Source: DASUZB01 sp036377075
GTDB lineage: Bacteria; Actinomycetota; CALGFH01
Reading direction: 5' to 3'
Length of the DNA: 64,000 bases
Assembly (NCBI GenBank): GCA_036377075.1
Contig: DASUZB010000037.1
Location: forward strand, 1-64,000
Shown: positions 52,126 to 61,493 of the stretch, one piece after another
Numbering within the stretch: position 1 is the first letter of the stretch
How the letters are laid out: every line of letters starts with the position of its first letter
Made by a program: the position numbers and the translations under genes
The notes under the pieces: model-generated
Database searches by the model: none
What the model was told of the DNA's origin: nothing
What the model saw: the letters and a program-made list of their open reading frames with translations, nothing else

Positions 52126-52923
52126 GTGCCGATCATGGAGGACGCCGCCGCGGGTCCTGCGGGCCGCCAGCTCCTCGACCCGCGGGGCAGGGTGCTGGCG
52201 CGCTTCCTGGACGAGTCCCACGACGGCCTCCGCTGGGCCGACCTGTTCGAGCTCGCCGACGGCGTGACCCCCGAGGAGGCGGTGCCGGCCGTGCTCGCCG
52301 ACCTCCCCGGGACGCTGGTCTCCGGTGACGAGGCGCTGGGCCGGGCGTTGCTGGCCGCCGGGGCGACGGCACGCAGGCACGCGCACGTGTACTCGAGGGA
52401 CCTGCGCGACCGGCCCCCGTCGCCCTGGGAGCCCGCGCGCACGCCGCCCGGCGTGCGCATCACCGCCCTCGACCGGCCGCCGGCCGACCTCGTCGACGCG
52501 TGGCACGCCGCCTTCCCCGCCGACCACCCCGACCACCTCGGCGACCCACCCCCGGCGGACGTCGAGCAGGAGCTCGCCGACCAGATCGCCGGTCGCGTGC
52601 TCGGCCCGATGCTGCCGTGCAGCGGGCTCGCCGTGGCCGGCGACGGCCGCGTGGTCGCGGCCGTGATCGTCACCGACCGGCCCGGCAGCCCCCCGTTCGG
52701 CGGCCCCTGGGTCTGCGACCTGTTCCGCCACCCGGCCCCCGAGTGGGCCGGCCTGGGGCGGCTGCTGCTCGAGCGCGCCCTGAGCCTGACCGCCGCGCTG
52801 GGGCTGCCCGCCCTCAGCCTGGCCGTGACCGACGGCAACCCCGCCAGGCGGCTGTACGAGTCGCTCGCCTTCCGCCACGTCTCGGCCAGCCTCAACGTGC
52901 TGGTCCCACCCCGCCCCGGCTGA
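52126..52923 (+). CDS. GNAT-family N-acetyltransferase
   Basis: 265 residues. The GNAT core is C-terminal: VCDLFRHPAPEWAGLGRLLLERAL near residue 200 is the acetyl-CoA loop, where the usual RGxGxG/A is reduced to WAGLGRL. LAVTDGNPARRLYESLAFR is the C-terminal signature. The N-terminal ~95 residues are a separate domain of unknown type. GTG at 52126. The substrate is unknown. Confidence 0.82.
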   Translation: MPIMEDAAAGPAGRQLLDPRGRVLARFLDESHDGLRWADLFELADGVTPEEAVPAVLADLPGTLVSGDEALGRALLAAGATARRHAHVYSRDLRDRPPSPWEPARTPPGVRITALDRPPADLVDAWHAAFPADHPDHLGDPPPADVEQELADQIAGRVLGPMLPCSGLAVAGDGRVVAAVIVTDRPGSPPFGGPWVCDLFRHPAPEWAGLGRLLLERALSLTAALGLPALSLAVTDGNPARRLYESLAFRHVSASLNVLVPPRPG

Positions 52924-53011
52924 CCAGGCCCCGAGGTGGTCGCGTGACCGCCCGGGTCGCGCGCGGCGGGCGGTGCCGTGCCGCCTTTACGGCCATTTGA
53001 ACCTCGCCGGC

Positions 53012-53017
53012 TAGCAT
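53012..53017 (+). promoter_or_regulatory. -10 element upstream of the riboswitch
   Basis: TAGCAT would start RNA near 53024, a few bases before the first riboswitch stem at 53029. The -35 is not clear. Confidence 0.5.
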
Positions 53018-53028
53018 GGTCGGGCAAG

Positions 53029-53171
53029 CGAGGGGAGTAGCCCCGTCGGCGATCCCGTCAGCACGCCGCGTTCCGCGGCCGGGACCCGGGCCACCTGTAG
53101 GTGGCGGCGAGACCTCGACGGTAGCGGCCGTCCGGCACCACGGCGGACGGCCGCACGGTCGAGGAGGCCCC
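53029..53171 (+). promoter_or_regulatory. yybP-ykoY-type (Mn2+) riboswitch with translational expression platform
   Basis: P1 is CGAGG (53029-53033) pairing with CCTCG (53113-53117). Inside it are the two signature loops: GGAGTAG directly after the 5' P1 strand (53034-53040), and GTCAGCACG (53057-53065), plus GCGAGA just before the 3' P1 strand. These match the yybP-ykoY manganese riboswitch. Downstream, an 11-bp hairpin (53124-53134 with 53144-53154) is followed by GTCGAGG (53158-53164), which overlaps the ribosome site GAGGAGG. GTCGAGG can pair with CCTCGAC (53113-53119), so P1 formation would free the ribosome site: an ON switch. Confidence 0.85.
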
Positions 53172-53450
53172 ATGCAATGCCCCGTCTGCGACGTCCGGCT
53201 GGCCGTGACCGACCGCCAGGGCGTGGAGATCGACCACTGCCCGCGCTGCCGCGGCGTCTGGCTCGACCGCGGCGAGCTCGACAAGCTGATCGAGCGCGCC
53301 GCGGGCGACCGCCCCTTCCGCGACCGCCAGCACGACGACGACGAGGACTCCCTACTCGGCGGTGGCGGACTCGGTCGTGGGCGGGACGGCGCCGGCGGCC
53401 GCCGGCGCCGCCGGCGCGGGTTCCTCGACGACCTCTTCGACTTCGGTTGA
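53172..53450 (+). CDS. TFIIB-type zinc-ribbon protein under riboswitch control
   Basis: 92 residues. The zinc ribbon is CPVCDVRL...HCPRCRGVWLDRGELDKL, the zf-TFIIB family, followed by an acidic stretch HDDDEDS and a Gly/Arg-rich tail ending FLDDLFDFG. Zinc or another metal is expected at the four Cys. ATG at 53172 lies 4 bp after GAGGAGG. A manganese-type riboswitch precedes it, which would link its synthesis to Mn2+; this is an unusual target, since such riboswitches normally control exporters. The function is unknown. Confidence 0.85.
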   Translation: MQCPVCDVRLAVTDRQGVEIDHCPRCRGVWLDRGELDKLIERAAGDRPFRDRQHDDDEDSLLGGGGLGRGRDGAGGRRRRRRGFLDDLFDFG

Positions 53451-53508
53451 GCGGGTCCCAGCCGACCGTCGTTCAGGCACCCGGCACCTCACCGAAGGGG
53501 AGGCCACC

Positions 53509-54573
53509 TTGCATGCGGGCAGCCATGACCAGATCCCACGCGACCAGCCACGGCCTCGCCGGCCCGGTCCGGTGCTCGCCGCCGTCCATGATCCCGACCT
53601 GGCGGCCGCGGTGGCGCTCCGGGCCGGCGAGCACGCCCGTGCCATGGGGCGGAGCGTGCTCGTCCTCACCCTGGTGCCGATCGCCGCTGCCCACGGCCTC
53701 GGTCCCGGTGGCCGCCTGCCCGGGGAGCTGGACGACTACGACGACGCGCGGGCGATCATCCGAGAGGCCGAGCGGGCGCTCGAAGCACTGGGCGTTGCCT
53801 ACCAGGTCGAGCTCTGCGGCTACCTGGCCCGCGGCGCGCCACGGCGGCAGGCGCGGCGACTCGCGGCCACGGTGCTGCGGGCGGCAGGCCAGCTCGGTGC
53901 CGAGGTCATCACCATCGGCCGACCCCGTGGCCGGGCGCCGTCGGGGACCAGCGTGGCCGCCCGCGTCGTCAACGGCGCGCCCGTGCACATGCAGGTATCG
54001 GTGGCGTCGGCGCCAGTACCAGCCCTGGGTCGAGCCCGCCGCGGCGCGGGCAGCCGCAGGCGCGCCGCCCATGCGGCCGGCGGCATCCAGCCGGACCAGC
54101 AGACCGTCGGCGACCCCGCCGCGGTGGTCCTGACGCGCCAAGGCCGGCGCCTGCTGGCCAGGCGCGCCCACCAGCTCCGCGCGCACGTCCTGCCGCGGCT
54201 GCGCGCCGCCCTCGACGGCCACGAGCGCGACGCTCACGTCGAGGCCGAGTACCAGCGGGTGGTCGACCAGCTGCGCCGCTTGTCGTGGCTGGTAGAGCAC
54301 GCGCCGGACGCCGAGGACCTGCCCGACGACCCCGCGACGGTCGAGCTCGGCGAGACCGTGACCGTGCAGGTCGGCGGCGGCGCGCCCGAGCAGTGCCTGA
54401 TCGTCCACCCGGTCGAGGCTCCCTTGGACGACGTCCCGATCTCGGCCGACTCACCACTGGCCAGGGCGGTGCTTGGTCGCCGCATCGGCGACGAGGTCGA
54501 GGTGGCCGCCCCGGCCGGGGCGTACCGGTGCCGCATCCTCGCCGCCGACCGGACGGCCCCGGTCAGGGGGTGA
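53509..54573 (+). CDS. Universal stress protein - Gre-factor fusion
   Basis: 354 residues. The N-terminal ~145 residues are Usp-like (LAAVHDPDLAAAVALRAGEHARA, then LGAEVITIGRPRG). The C-terminal ~150 residues look like a GreA/GreB transcript-cleavage factor. They begin VVLTRQGRRLLARRAHQL, a coiled coil with AEYQRV (family ENAEYEAAK), and end in the FKBP-like domain (VELGETVTVQVGGG, DVPISADSPLARAVLGRRIGDEV). At the coiled-coil tip the first acidic residue is kept (Asp) but the second is Val, so cleavage activity may be changed. TTG at 53509 follows AGGGGAGG. It is 58 bp after the zinc-ribbon gene and may share its transcript. Confidence 0.82.
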   Translation: MHAGSHDQIPRDQPRPRRPGPVLAAVHDPDLAAAVALRAGEHARAMGRSVLVLTLVPIAAAHGLGPGGRLPGELDDYDDARAIIREAERALEALGVAYQVELCGYLARGAPRRQARRLAATVLRAAGQLGAEVITIGRPRGRAPSGTSVAARVVNGAPVHMQVSVASAPVPALGRARRGAGSRRRAAHAAGGIQPDQQTVGDPAAVVLTRQGRRLLARRAHQLRAHVLPRLRAALDGHERDAHVEAEYQRVVDQLRRLSWLVEHAPDAEDLPDDPATVELGETVTVQVGGGAPEQCLIVHPVEAPLDDVPISADSPLARAVLGRRIGDEVEVAAPAGAYRCRILAADRTAPVRG

Positions 54574-55159
54574 ACACGGCCCGGACCCGGTAGACCCCGG
54601 GGCTGCCGGGCCGGAAGGCCACGGTCACCTGGCTCGTGCCCGCGGCCGGCAGCGGACGGTTCAGCCGCAGCCGGCTCACCGCGGCAGGCCCAGGGCCGCT
54701 CACCAGCAGCTGGATCGTCCCGACGAGGGCGAGACGCCGGCCGGTCAGGTTGCGCACCCGGACCAGGGCCAGCGCGCCACCGGCCGCGGCCCTGACCGTC
54801 AGGTCGAGCTCGACCTGCGCGGCCGTGCCCTGCCCGGTCGGCCTGCTCCCCGCGGAGGTGGGAGGAGAGCCGCCGCGGCCGTCCCAGACCGTCACCAGGT
54901 CGTTGGTGGTCGCGGCGCCGGCCACCCGGGGCAGCCCGGCGGTCGCGGGATTGCCGGCCGGGTCGCCCGGCGCGGCGGCCCCCTGCCGCGGGACGCTCGG
55001 CGCGCCCGCCAGGCCGGGTGCCGCGGAGGGCTCCGCGCCGCCCCGCCCGGCGGGGGCCGTCCGATGGTCGCCCCCGACCAGCGCGACCACGCCGACGACC
55101 GCCACGGCCACCAGGACGGCGGCGAGCGGGAGCAGCAGCCGGCGGGACGTGACGCGCAT
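54563..55159 (-). CDS. Secreted or membrane-anchored protein of unknown function
   Basis: 198 residues: a basic start, one hydrophobic segment (about 8-30, LLLPLAAVLVAVAVVGVVALV) acting as signal anchor, a Pro/Ala/Gly-rich linker, and a C-terminal beta-rich domain (VELDLTVRAAAGGALALVRVRN, AAGTSQVTVAFRPG) resembling Ig-like folds. No family is recognised. Its end overlaps the end of the Usp-Gre gene by 11 bp on the opposite strand. ATG at 55159 is divergent from recA. Confidence 0.65.
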   Translation of the reverse strand: MRVTSRRLLLPLAAVLVAVAVVGVVALVGGDHRTAPAGRGGAEPSAAPGLAGAPSVPRQGAAAPGDPAGNPATAGLPRVAGAATTNDLVTVWDGRGGSPPTSAGSRPTGQGTAAQVELDLTVRAAAGGALALVRVRNLTGRRLALVGTIQLLVSGPGPAAVSRLRLNRPLPAAGTSQVTVAFRPGSPGVYRVRAVFTP

Positions 55160-55305
55160 GGCGGCCTCGGGACGGAGCGAGGGCGGTGAGCGTAGGCTCG
55201 CCGCCGGCCGGAGAGCCTATCCGGGCGCGGCCGCACGAAGCGCTCCGCAGTCCTGCCGACCCCGGCCACCTGGAGCCACGTTTTCCCCAACTTGCCCGAG
55301 CATCG

Positions 55306-55334
55306 TTGTGCCGAACACACGTTCGTAGTAGGGT
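55306..55334 (+). promoter_or_regulatory. recA promoter with SOS (LexA) box
   Basis: TTGTGC (55306-55311) and TAGGGT (55329-55334) are 17 bp apart. The spacer holds CGAACACACGTTCG (55312-55325), a perfect palindromic match to the actinobacterial/Bacillus LexA box CGAAC-N4-GTTCG. LexA bound here would block polymerase. Confidence 0.9.
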
Positions 55335-55427
55335 GCTCGCGCTGCAGCGCCGAACCCCCTCCCCGGGGTCCGCTGCCAAGGTTCATCGCTTGGTCCGCCG
55401 CCGCCTCCAACCAAGGAGAGAACTGTC

Positions 55428-56528
55428 ATGACCACGACCTATACTTCGCGCAACGGCAACGCCCGGGGAGGGATCGTGGAGCGCGAAAAGGCACTGGAAG
55501 TCGCCCTGCTGCAAATTGAGAAGCAGTTCGGCAAGGGCTCGGTCATGCGCATGAGCGGCGACGGTCCCGCCATGCCGGTCGAGTTCATCTCCACCGGCAG
55601 CCTCGCGCTCGACCTGGCACTCGGCATCGGCGGCGTGCCCCGCGGCCGCGTGATCGAGATCTACGGCCCCGAGGCGTCCGGCAAGACCACCGTCGGCCTG
55701 CACATCATCGCGGAGGCGCAGCGCAACGGCGGGATCGCCGCCTTCATCGACGCCGAGCACGCCCTCGACGTCACCTACGCGCGCAACCTCGGCGTCGACA
55801 CCGACGCCATGCTGGTCTCGCAGCCCGACACCGGCGAGCAGGCCCTGGAGATCGCGGACATGCTGGTCCGCTCCGGCGCCATCGACGTCATCGTGGTCGA
55901 CTCGGTCGCCGCCCTGGTCCCCCGCGCCGAGATCGAGGGCGAGATGGGCGACTCCCACGTCGGCCTCCAGGCCCGCCTGATGAGCCAGGCCCTGCGCAAG
56001 CTCTCCGGCTCGATCTCCAAGTCGCGCACGACCGCCATCTTCATCAACCAGCTCCGCGAGAAGATCGGGGTCCTCTTCGGCTCACCCGAGACGACCCCTG
56101 GCGGCAAGGCGCTCAAGTTCTACGCCTCGGTGCGGCTCGACATCCGCCGCATCGAGGCGCTCAAGGACGGCGCCGACGTGGTCGGTAGCCGGACCCGTGC
56201 CAAGGTCGTGAAGAACAAGCTGGCGCCGCCGTTCCGCTCCGCGGAGTTCGACATCATCTACGGCCAGGGGATCTCCAAGGAGGGCAGCCTGCTCGACGTC
56301 GGCGTGGACGTCGGGCTGATCCGGAAGTCGGGCGCCTGGTTCACCTACGAGGGCGACCAGCTCGGGCAGGGTCGGGAGAACGCTCGCAACTTCCTGCGCG
56401 ACAACCCGGAGCTGGCCCACGAGATCGAGGAGAAGATCAAGGCCCAGCTCGGGATCACGCTGCCGGCACCCGCGGAGCAGCCCGACGGCGCCGAGGCACC
56501 GGCGGCCAAGGCCGACGGCAAGCGCTGA
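55428..56528 (+). CDS. recA: Recombinase A
   Basis: Strand-exchange protein and LexA co-protease. The 366-residue protein has Walker A GPEASGKT at residues 80-87, the Walker B strand VIVVDSVAALVP near 145, the L2 region around FINQLREKIGV, and a normal C-terminal domain with an acidic/Ala-rich tail. AAGGAG precedes the ATG. The promoter has an SOS box, so expression is damage-induced. recX follows after 6 bp. Confidence 0.99.
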   Translation: MTTTYTSRNGNARGGIVEREKALEVALLQIEKQFGKGSVMRMSGDGPAMPVEFISTGSLALDLALGIGGVPRGRVIEIYGPEASGKTTVGLHIIAEAQRNGGIAAFIDAEHALDVTYARNLGVDTDAMLVSQPDTGEQALEIADMLVRSGAIDVIVVDSVAALVPRAEIEGEMGDSHVGLQARLMSQALRKLSGSISKSRTTAIFINQLREKIGVLFGSPETTPGGKALKFYASVRLDIRRIEALKDGADVVGSRTRAKVVKNKLAPPFRSAEFDIIYGQGISKEGSLLDVGVDVGLIRKSGAWFTYEGDQLGQGRENARNFLRDNPELAHEIEEKIKAQLGITLPAPAEQPDGAEAPAAKADGKR

Positions 56529-56534
56529 GCGCCG

Positions 56535-57065
56535 GTGGCCGACCGGCGGCTTCCACGACGTCCTGCCGGGCTCCCGGAGGAGTCCGGCAGGACGGCCACC
56601 GACCCGGTGGCGAAGGCCAAGGACGCCGCGCTGCGCCTGCTGGAGGTGCGGGCACGCAGCCGCGGGGAGCTCGAGCAGCGGCTGGCCCGGCGGGGATTCG
56701 ACGAGGAGGTGGTGGCCGCGGCGCTCGACCGGCTGGCCGATGCCGGCCTGGTGGACGACGCCGCATTCGCGGTGGCCTACGCCGAGAGCCGCTCCGCTCG
56801 CGGGGCCGACGCCCGGGTGATCGCCAGCGAGCTGCGCGACCGGGGCGTCGCCTCCGGCCTCGCCGAGCAGGTGACCGACGCCGTGGTACCGGCGGAGGAG
56901 CAGGCAGAGCGCTGCCGCCAGGTCGCCGTGGCCAGGCTGGCCCGCCTGCAGGACCTTGCCCCAGAGGTCCGCTTCCGCCGGCTCGCGGGCTACCTGGAAC
57001 GCCGGGGGTATCCGGCCGAGGTCATCGCCACGGTCCTCAGCGACCTCTTCGCTCGACGAGATTGA
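56535..57065 (+). CDS. recX: RecX regulatory protein
   Basis: Small modulator that binds RecA filaments. The 176-residue protein has three tandem helical repeats: ALRLLEVRARSRGELEQRLARRGF near residue 32 (split here as LLEVRARSRGELEQ), DRLADAGLVDDAAFA near 65 and FRRLAGYLERRGYPAEVI near 150. GTG at 56535, 6 bp after recA, marks co-transcription. Confidence 0.94.
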   Translation: MADRRLPRRPAGLPEESGRTATDPVAKAKDAALRLLEVRARSRGELEQRLARRGFDEEVVAAALDRLADAGLVDDAAFAVAYAESRSARGADARVIASELRDRGVASGLAEQVTDAVVPAEEQAERCRQVAVARLARLQDLAPEVRFRRLAGYLERRGYPAEVIATVLSDLFARRD

Positions 57066-57124
57066 GCCGGGAGTCCGTTCCGGCCGTCTCTGACCCCTTC
57101 AGACCCGTACTGACCTGCCATTCC

Positions 57125-57153
57125 TTGACCGTGCAGGCTGGCCGGCCTACCCT
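57125..57153 (+). promoter_or_regulatory. Promoter for rny
   Basis: TTGACC (57125-57130) and TACCCT (57148-57153) are exactly 17 bp apart. They would give an rny leader of about 290 nt. The 57066-57449 gap has no gene; it is A+T-richer than its surroundings and holds the hairpins listed next. Confidence 0.6.
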
Positions 57154-57236
57154 TGGAACTGCCCGGCTTTGCCGAACTTGAACTGCGATTTCCGTAAACC
57201 TTGCCAAGCGACCGGCCGTTCGGACCTCCATACCCG

Positions 57237-57300
57237 AAGGCAAAGGAAGCTCCTTCTGCCTTGAGATCGATCGTTTCGCTACGTGCGACTCCCTGAGTCG
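57237..57300 (+). other. Two hairpins in the rny leader
   Basis: AAGGCA-AAGGA (57237-57247) pairs with TCCTT-C-TGCCTT (57251-57262), 11 bp with one bulge and a 3-nt loop. CGACTC (57286-57291) pairs with GAGTCG (57295-57300) around CCT. They could act in attenuation or as processing sites; no T-tract follows either. Confidence 0.55.
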
Positions 57301-57449
57301 TGAATCGCAGGCTCTCCGCAGCGCCGGGCGCCGCTCGGCGCTGCCGGCGTTTCGGGGTCATGCGGTAGCGGGATTCCCGCGCATCGGCCGTCCAGGCGGC
57401 TTGAACTGGTCGGGTCCCCCCGGCCGGGTGACGCGTAAAGGAGGCCGTC

Positions 57450-59033
<1,584 letters not shown>

Positions 59034-59034
59034 G

Positions 59035-60453
59035 ATGAGCGAGCGATACCTGATCCGCACCTTCGGGTGCCAGATGAACGAGCACGACACCGAGCGCATC
59101 GCCGGGCTGCTGGAGGCCGAGGGGATGCGCCGCGCCGAGCGGCTCGACGACGCCGACCTGGTCGTGCTCAACACCTGCGCGGTGCGGGAGAACGCCGACA
59201 ACCGCCTCTACGGCACCCTCGGCCACCTCGCCACCGAGAAGGCGAGGCGCGAGCTGACCATCGCCGTCGGCGGCTGCCTGGCACAGAAGGACCGCGGCAC
59301 GGTGCTGCGCCGCGCGCCCTGGGTGGACGTGGTCTTCGGCACCCACAACCTCGGCAGCCTGCCGGTGCTGCTGCGCCGCGCCCGCGAGCAGGGCGTCGCC
59401 CAGGCGGAGTTCTTCGACGAGATGCAGGCGTTCCCGTCGTCCCTGCCCGCCAGGCGCGAGAGCGACTGGTCCGCCTGGGTCGCGATCAGCGTTGGCTGCA
59501 ACAACACCTGCACCTTCTGCATCGTGCCGATGCTGCGCGGCAAGGAGCGCAGCCGGCGCGTCGGCGACCTGATCGCCGAGGTCGAGGCGCTGGTCGCCGA
59601 CGGCGTGGTCGAGGTCACCCTGCTGGGCCAGAACGTCAACTCCTACGGCACCGACCTGCCCGGGCACCGCCAGCTCTTCGGCGACCTGCTGCGCGCCCTC
59701 GACGGCGTCGAAGGCCTCCAGCGGCTGCGCTTCACCAGCCCGAACCCCAAGGATTTCCGCGACGACGTGGTCGACGCCATGGCGAGCTGCGGTCCGCTGG
59801 CCGAGCACGTGCACTTCCCGCTGCAGTCCGGCTCCGACCGGGTCCTGCGGCTGATGCGCCGCGGCTACCGGCGCCGGCGCTACCTGGAGATCCTCGAGCG
59901 CATCCGCGCCGCGATCCCCGGGGTGGCCTTCTCCACCGACGTGATCGTCGGGTTCCCGGGCGAGACCGAGGCCGACTTCGCCGACACCCTCGACATGGTC
60001 GAGCGCGCCGGCTTCGACTCCGCCTTCATGTTCCAGTACTCGCCCCGCCCGGGGACCGAGGCGGCCAGCATGCCCGACCAGGTCCCCGCCGAGGTGGTCC
60101 GGGAACGTTTCCAGCGCCTGGCGGAGCTCCAGGAGGGCATCAGCCTGCGACGCAACCAGGCCCTGGTCGGCACCCAGGTCGAGCTGCTGGTCGAGCAGGC
60201 CGCCTCCAAGACCGATCCCACCCGCTCCTCCGGGCGGACCCGCACCAACAAGCTCTGCCACTTCCCCGCCTCGGCAGCGGTCGCCCCCGGCGACCTGGTG
60301 ACCGTCACGGTCGAGCAGGCGGCACCCCACCACCTGCTCGGCGGACCCGTGCTCGACCACCGCCCGCGCCGGACCCCGGGAGCGTCCTGCTCCGCAGCGC
60401 CCGCGGCCCGGCCGCTGCCCGCCGGCGCCATCCCCCTCCCGCTCGTCGGCTAG
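59035..60453 (+). CDS. miaB: tRNA-2-methylthio-N6-dimethylallyladenosine synthase
   Basis: Radical-SAM methylthiotransferase acting on A37 of tRNAs after MiaA. The 472-residue protein has the N-terminal cluster region (RTFGCQMNEHD, NTCAVRENA, GGCLAQ). The radical-SAM cluster is CNNTCTFC (Cys155, 159 and 162), and a C-terminal TRAM domain (TRTNKLCHF) and a Pro/Ala-rich tail of about 35 residues follow. It lies between rny and a LigB-like gene, upstream of miaA. Confidence 0.97.
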   Translation: MSERYLIRTFGCQMNEHDTERIAGLLEAEGMRRAERLDDADLVVLNTCAVRENADNRLYGTLGHLATEKARRELTIAVGGCLAQKDRGTVLRRAPWVDVVFGTHNLGSLPVLLRRAREQGVAQAEFFDEMQAFPSSLPARRESDWSAWVAISVGCNNTCTFCIVPMLRGKERSRRVGDLIAEVEALVADGVVEVTLLGQNVNSYGTDLPGHRQLFGDLLRALDGVEGLQRLRFTSPNPKDFRDDVVDAMASCGPLAEHVHFPLQSGSDRVLRLMRRGYRRRRYLEILERIRAAIPGVAFSTDVIVGFPGETEADFADTLDMVERAGFDSAFMFQYSPRPGTEAASMPDQVPAEVVRERFQRLAELQEGISLRRNQALVGTQVELLVEQAASKTDPTRSSGRTRTNKLCHFPASAAVAPGDLVTVTVEQAAPHHLLGGPVLDHRPRRTPGASCSAAPAARPLPAGAIPLPLVG

Positions 60454-60455
60454 CG

Positions 60456-61493
60456 ATGCCCGCGACCGCGGCGGTACGGGCGGCGCTGCTGCCGCACCCG
60501 CCCCTGCTCGTGCCGGAGCTGGGCGGCGGAGCGGCGGGCGAGCTGGATCCGCTGCGGGCGGCGTGCCGCCTGGCGGTCGACGACGTCCTGGCGGCCAGCA
60601 GCGCGTTGGTGATCGTCGGCGACGGGCCGGTGTGGGGGATCGCGGCCCGGGCCGCGGTCGGCTCGTTCCACCCGTACGGCGCCGACGTCGAGGTGCGCCT
60701 GCCCGAGGAGCGCCTCTGGGCCGACCTGGCGGCGCTGCCCGAGCCGCACCGCCTCGACGAGCTGCCCCTCTCGCTGGCGATCGCCGCCTGGCTGCTCACC
60801 CAGCCGGCCGACGCCAGGCGTACCGCTACCGACGCCGAGCAGGCCGAGCAGCGGCACCTCCGCGTCGCGGACGCGGGTGAGCGGCCCACCGCCGTCCAGG
60901 CGCCGGACGACGTCCCGGACGCCCGTCCCGGCGGGCGGCCGGACCTGCGCCTCGCGGAGGCGGACGAGACGCCCGCCCCCGCTCGGGCTTCGCGGGCCGG
61001 CGGACCTGCCGCCAGCCCTGGCGACGAGGCCGCCGAAGCGGTAGGTGGGAAGGTCCCACCGCTGATCGCGTGCACCGTGCCGTCGACGCTGGGGCCAAGG
61101 GCCGCGGCGGCGGTCGGCCACGCGCTGGTCGAGGTGGCCGCCGACGCCGGGCCGGTCGGGGTGCTCGCCATGGCCGACCTGTCGGCCCGCCGCAGCGCGA
61201 CGGCCCCCGGCGCCCACCACCCGGCCGCTGCCACCTTCGACGCCGGCGTCGCTGGCGCGCTCGTCCGGGGGGACCTGGACGCCCTGGCCAGGCTGGACCC
61301 CGTGGAGGCCGGCGAGCTGCTGGTCGGCGGCCGGGCGGTGCTGCAGGCCCTGGCCGGTGCCATGCGGGGTGGGGCACGGCCGGCAGGGCGGGTCCTCTAC
61401 GACCAGGCACCGTACGGGGTCGGCTACCTGGTCGCGGTGCTCACCAACCTGGCCGCCGAGGCGGCCCCGGCGGTGGGCACGCACGCCTCGTGA
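60456..61493 (+). CDS. LigB-like (class III extradiol dioxygenase-type) protein
   Basis: 345 residues. The family layout between miaB and miaA is common in actinobacteria. PHPPLLVPELGGG near residue 13 supplies the metal His expected in LigB-like folds, and SSALVIVGDGPVWG follows. A disordered insert of about 80 residues (about 115-195) breaks the fold, then LIACTVPSTLGPRAAAAVGHALVEV and MADLSARRS continue it. The reaction is unknown. The stop overlaps the GTG of miaA. Confidence 0.75.
   Translation: MPATAAVRAALLPHPPLLVPELGGGAAGELDPLRAACRLAVDDVLAASSALVIVGDGPVWGIAARAAVGSFHPYGADVEVRLPEERLWADLAALPEPHRLDELPLSLAIAAWLLTQPADARRTATDAEQAEQRHLRVADAGERPTAVQAPDDVPDARPGGRPDLRLAEADETPAPARASRAGGPAASPGDEAAEAVGGKVPPLIACTVPSTLGPRAAAAVGHALVEVAADAGPVGVLAMADLSARRSATAPGAHHPAAATFDAGVAGALVRGDLDALARLDPVEAGELLVGGRAVLQALAGAMRGGARPAGRVLYDQAPYGVGYLVAVLTNLAAEAAPAVGTHAS

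Noticed and set aside
57066..57449. A tRNA or small stable RNA gene in the recX-rny gap
   Set aside because: No cloverleaf or T-loop (GTTCGA-type) pattern could be found by eye on either strand.
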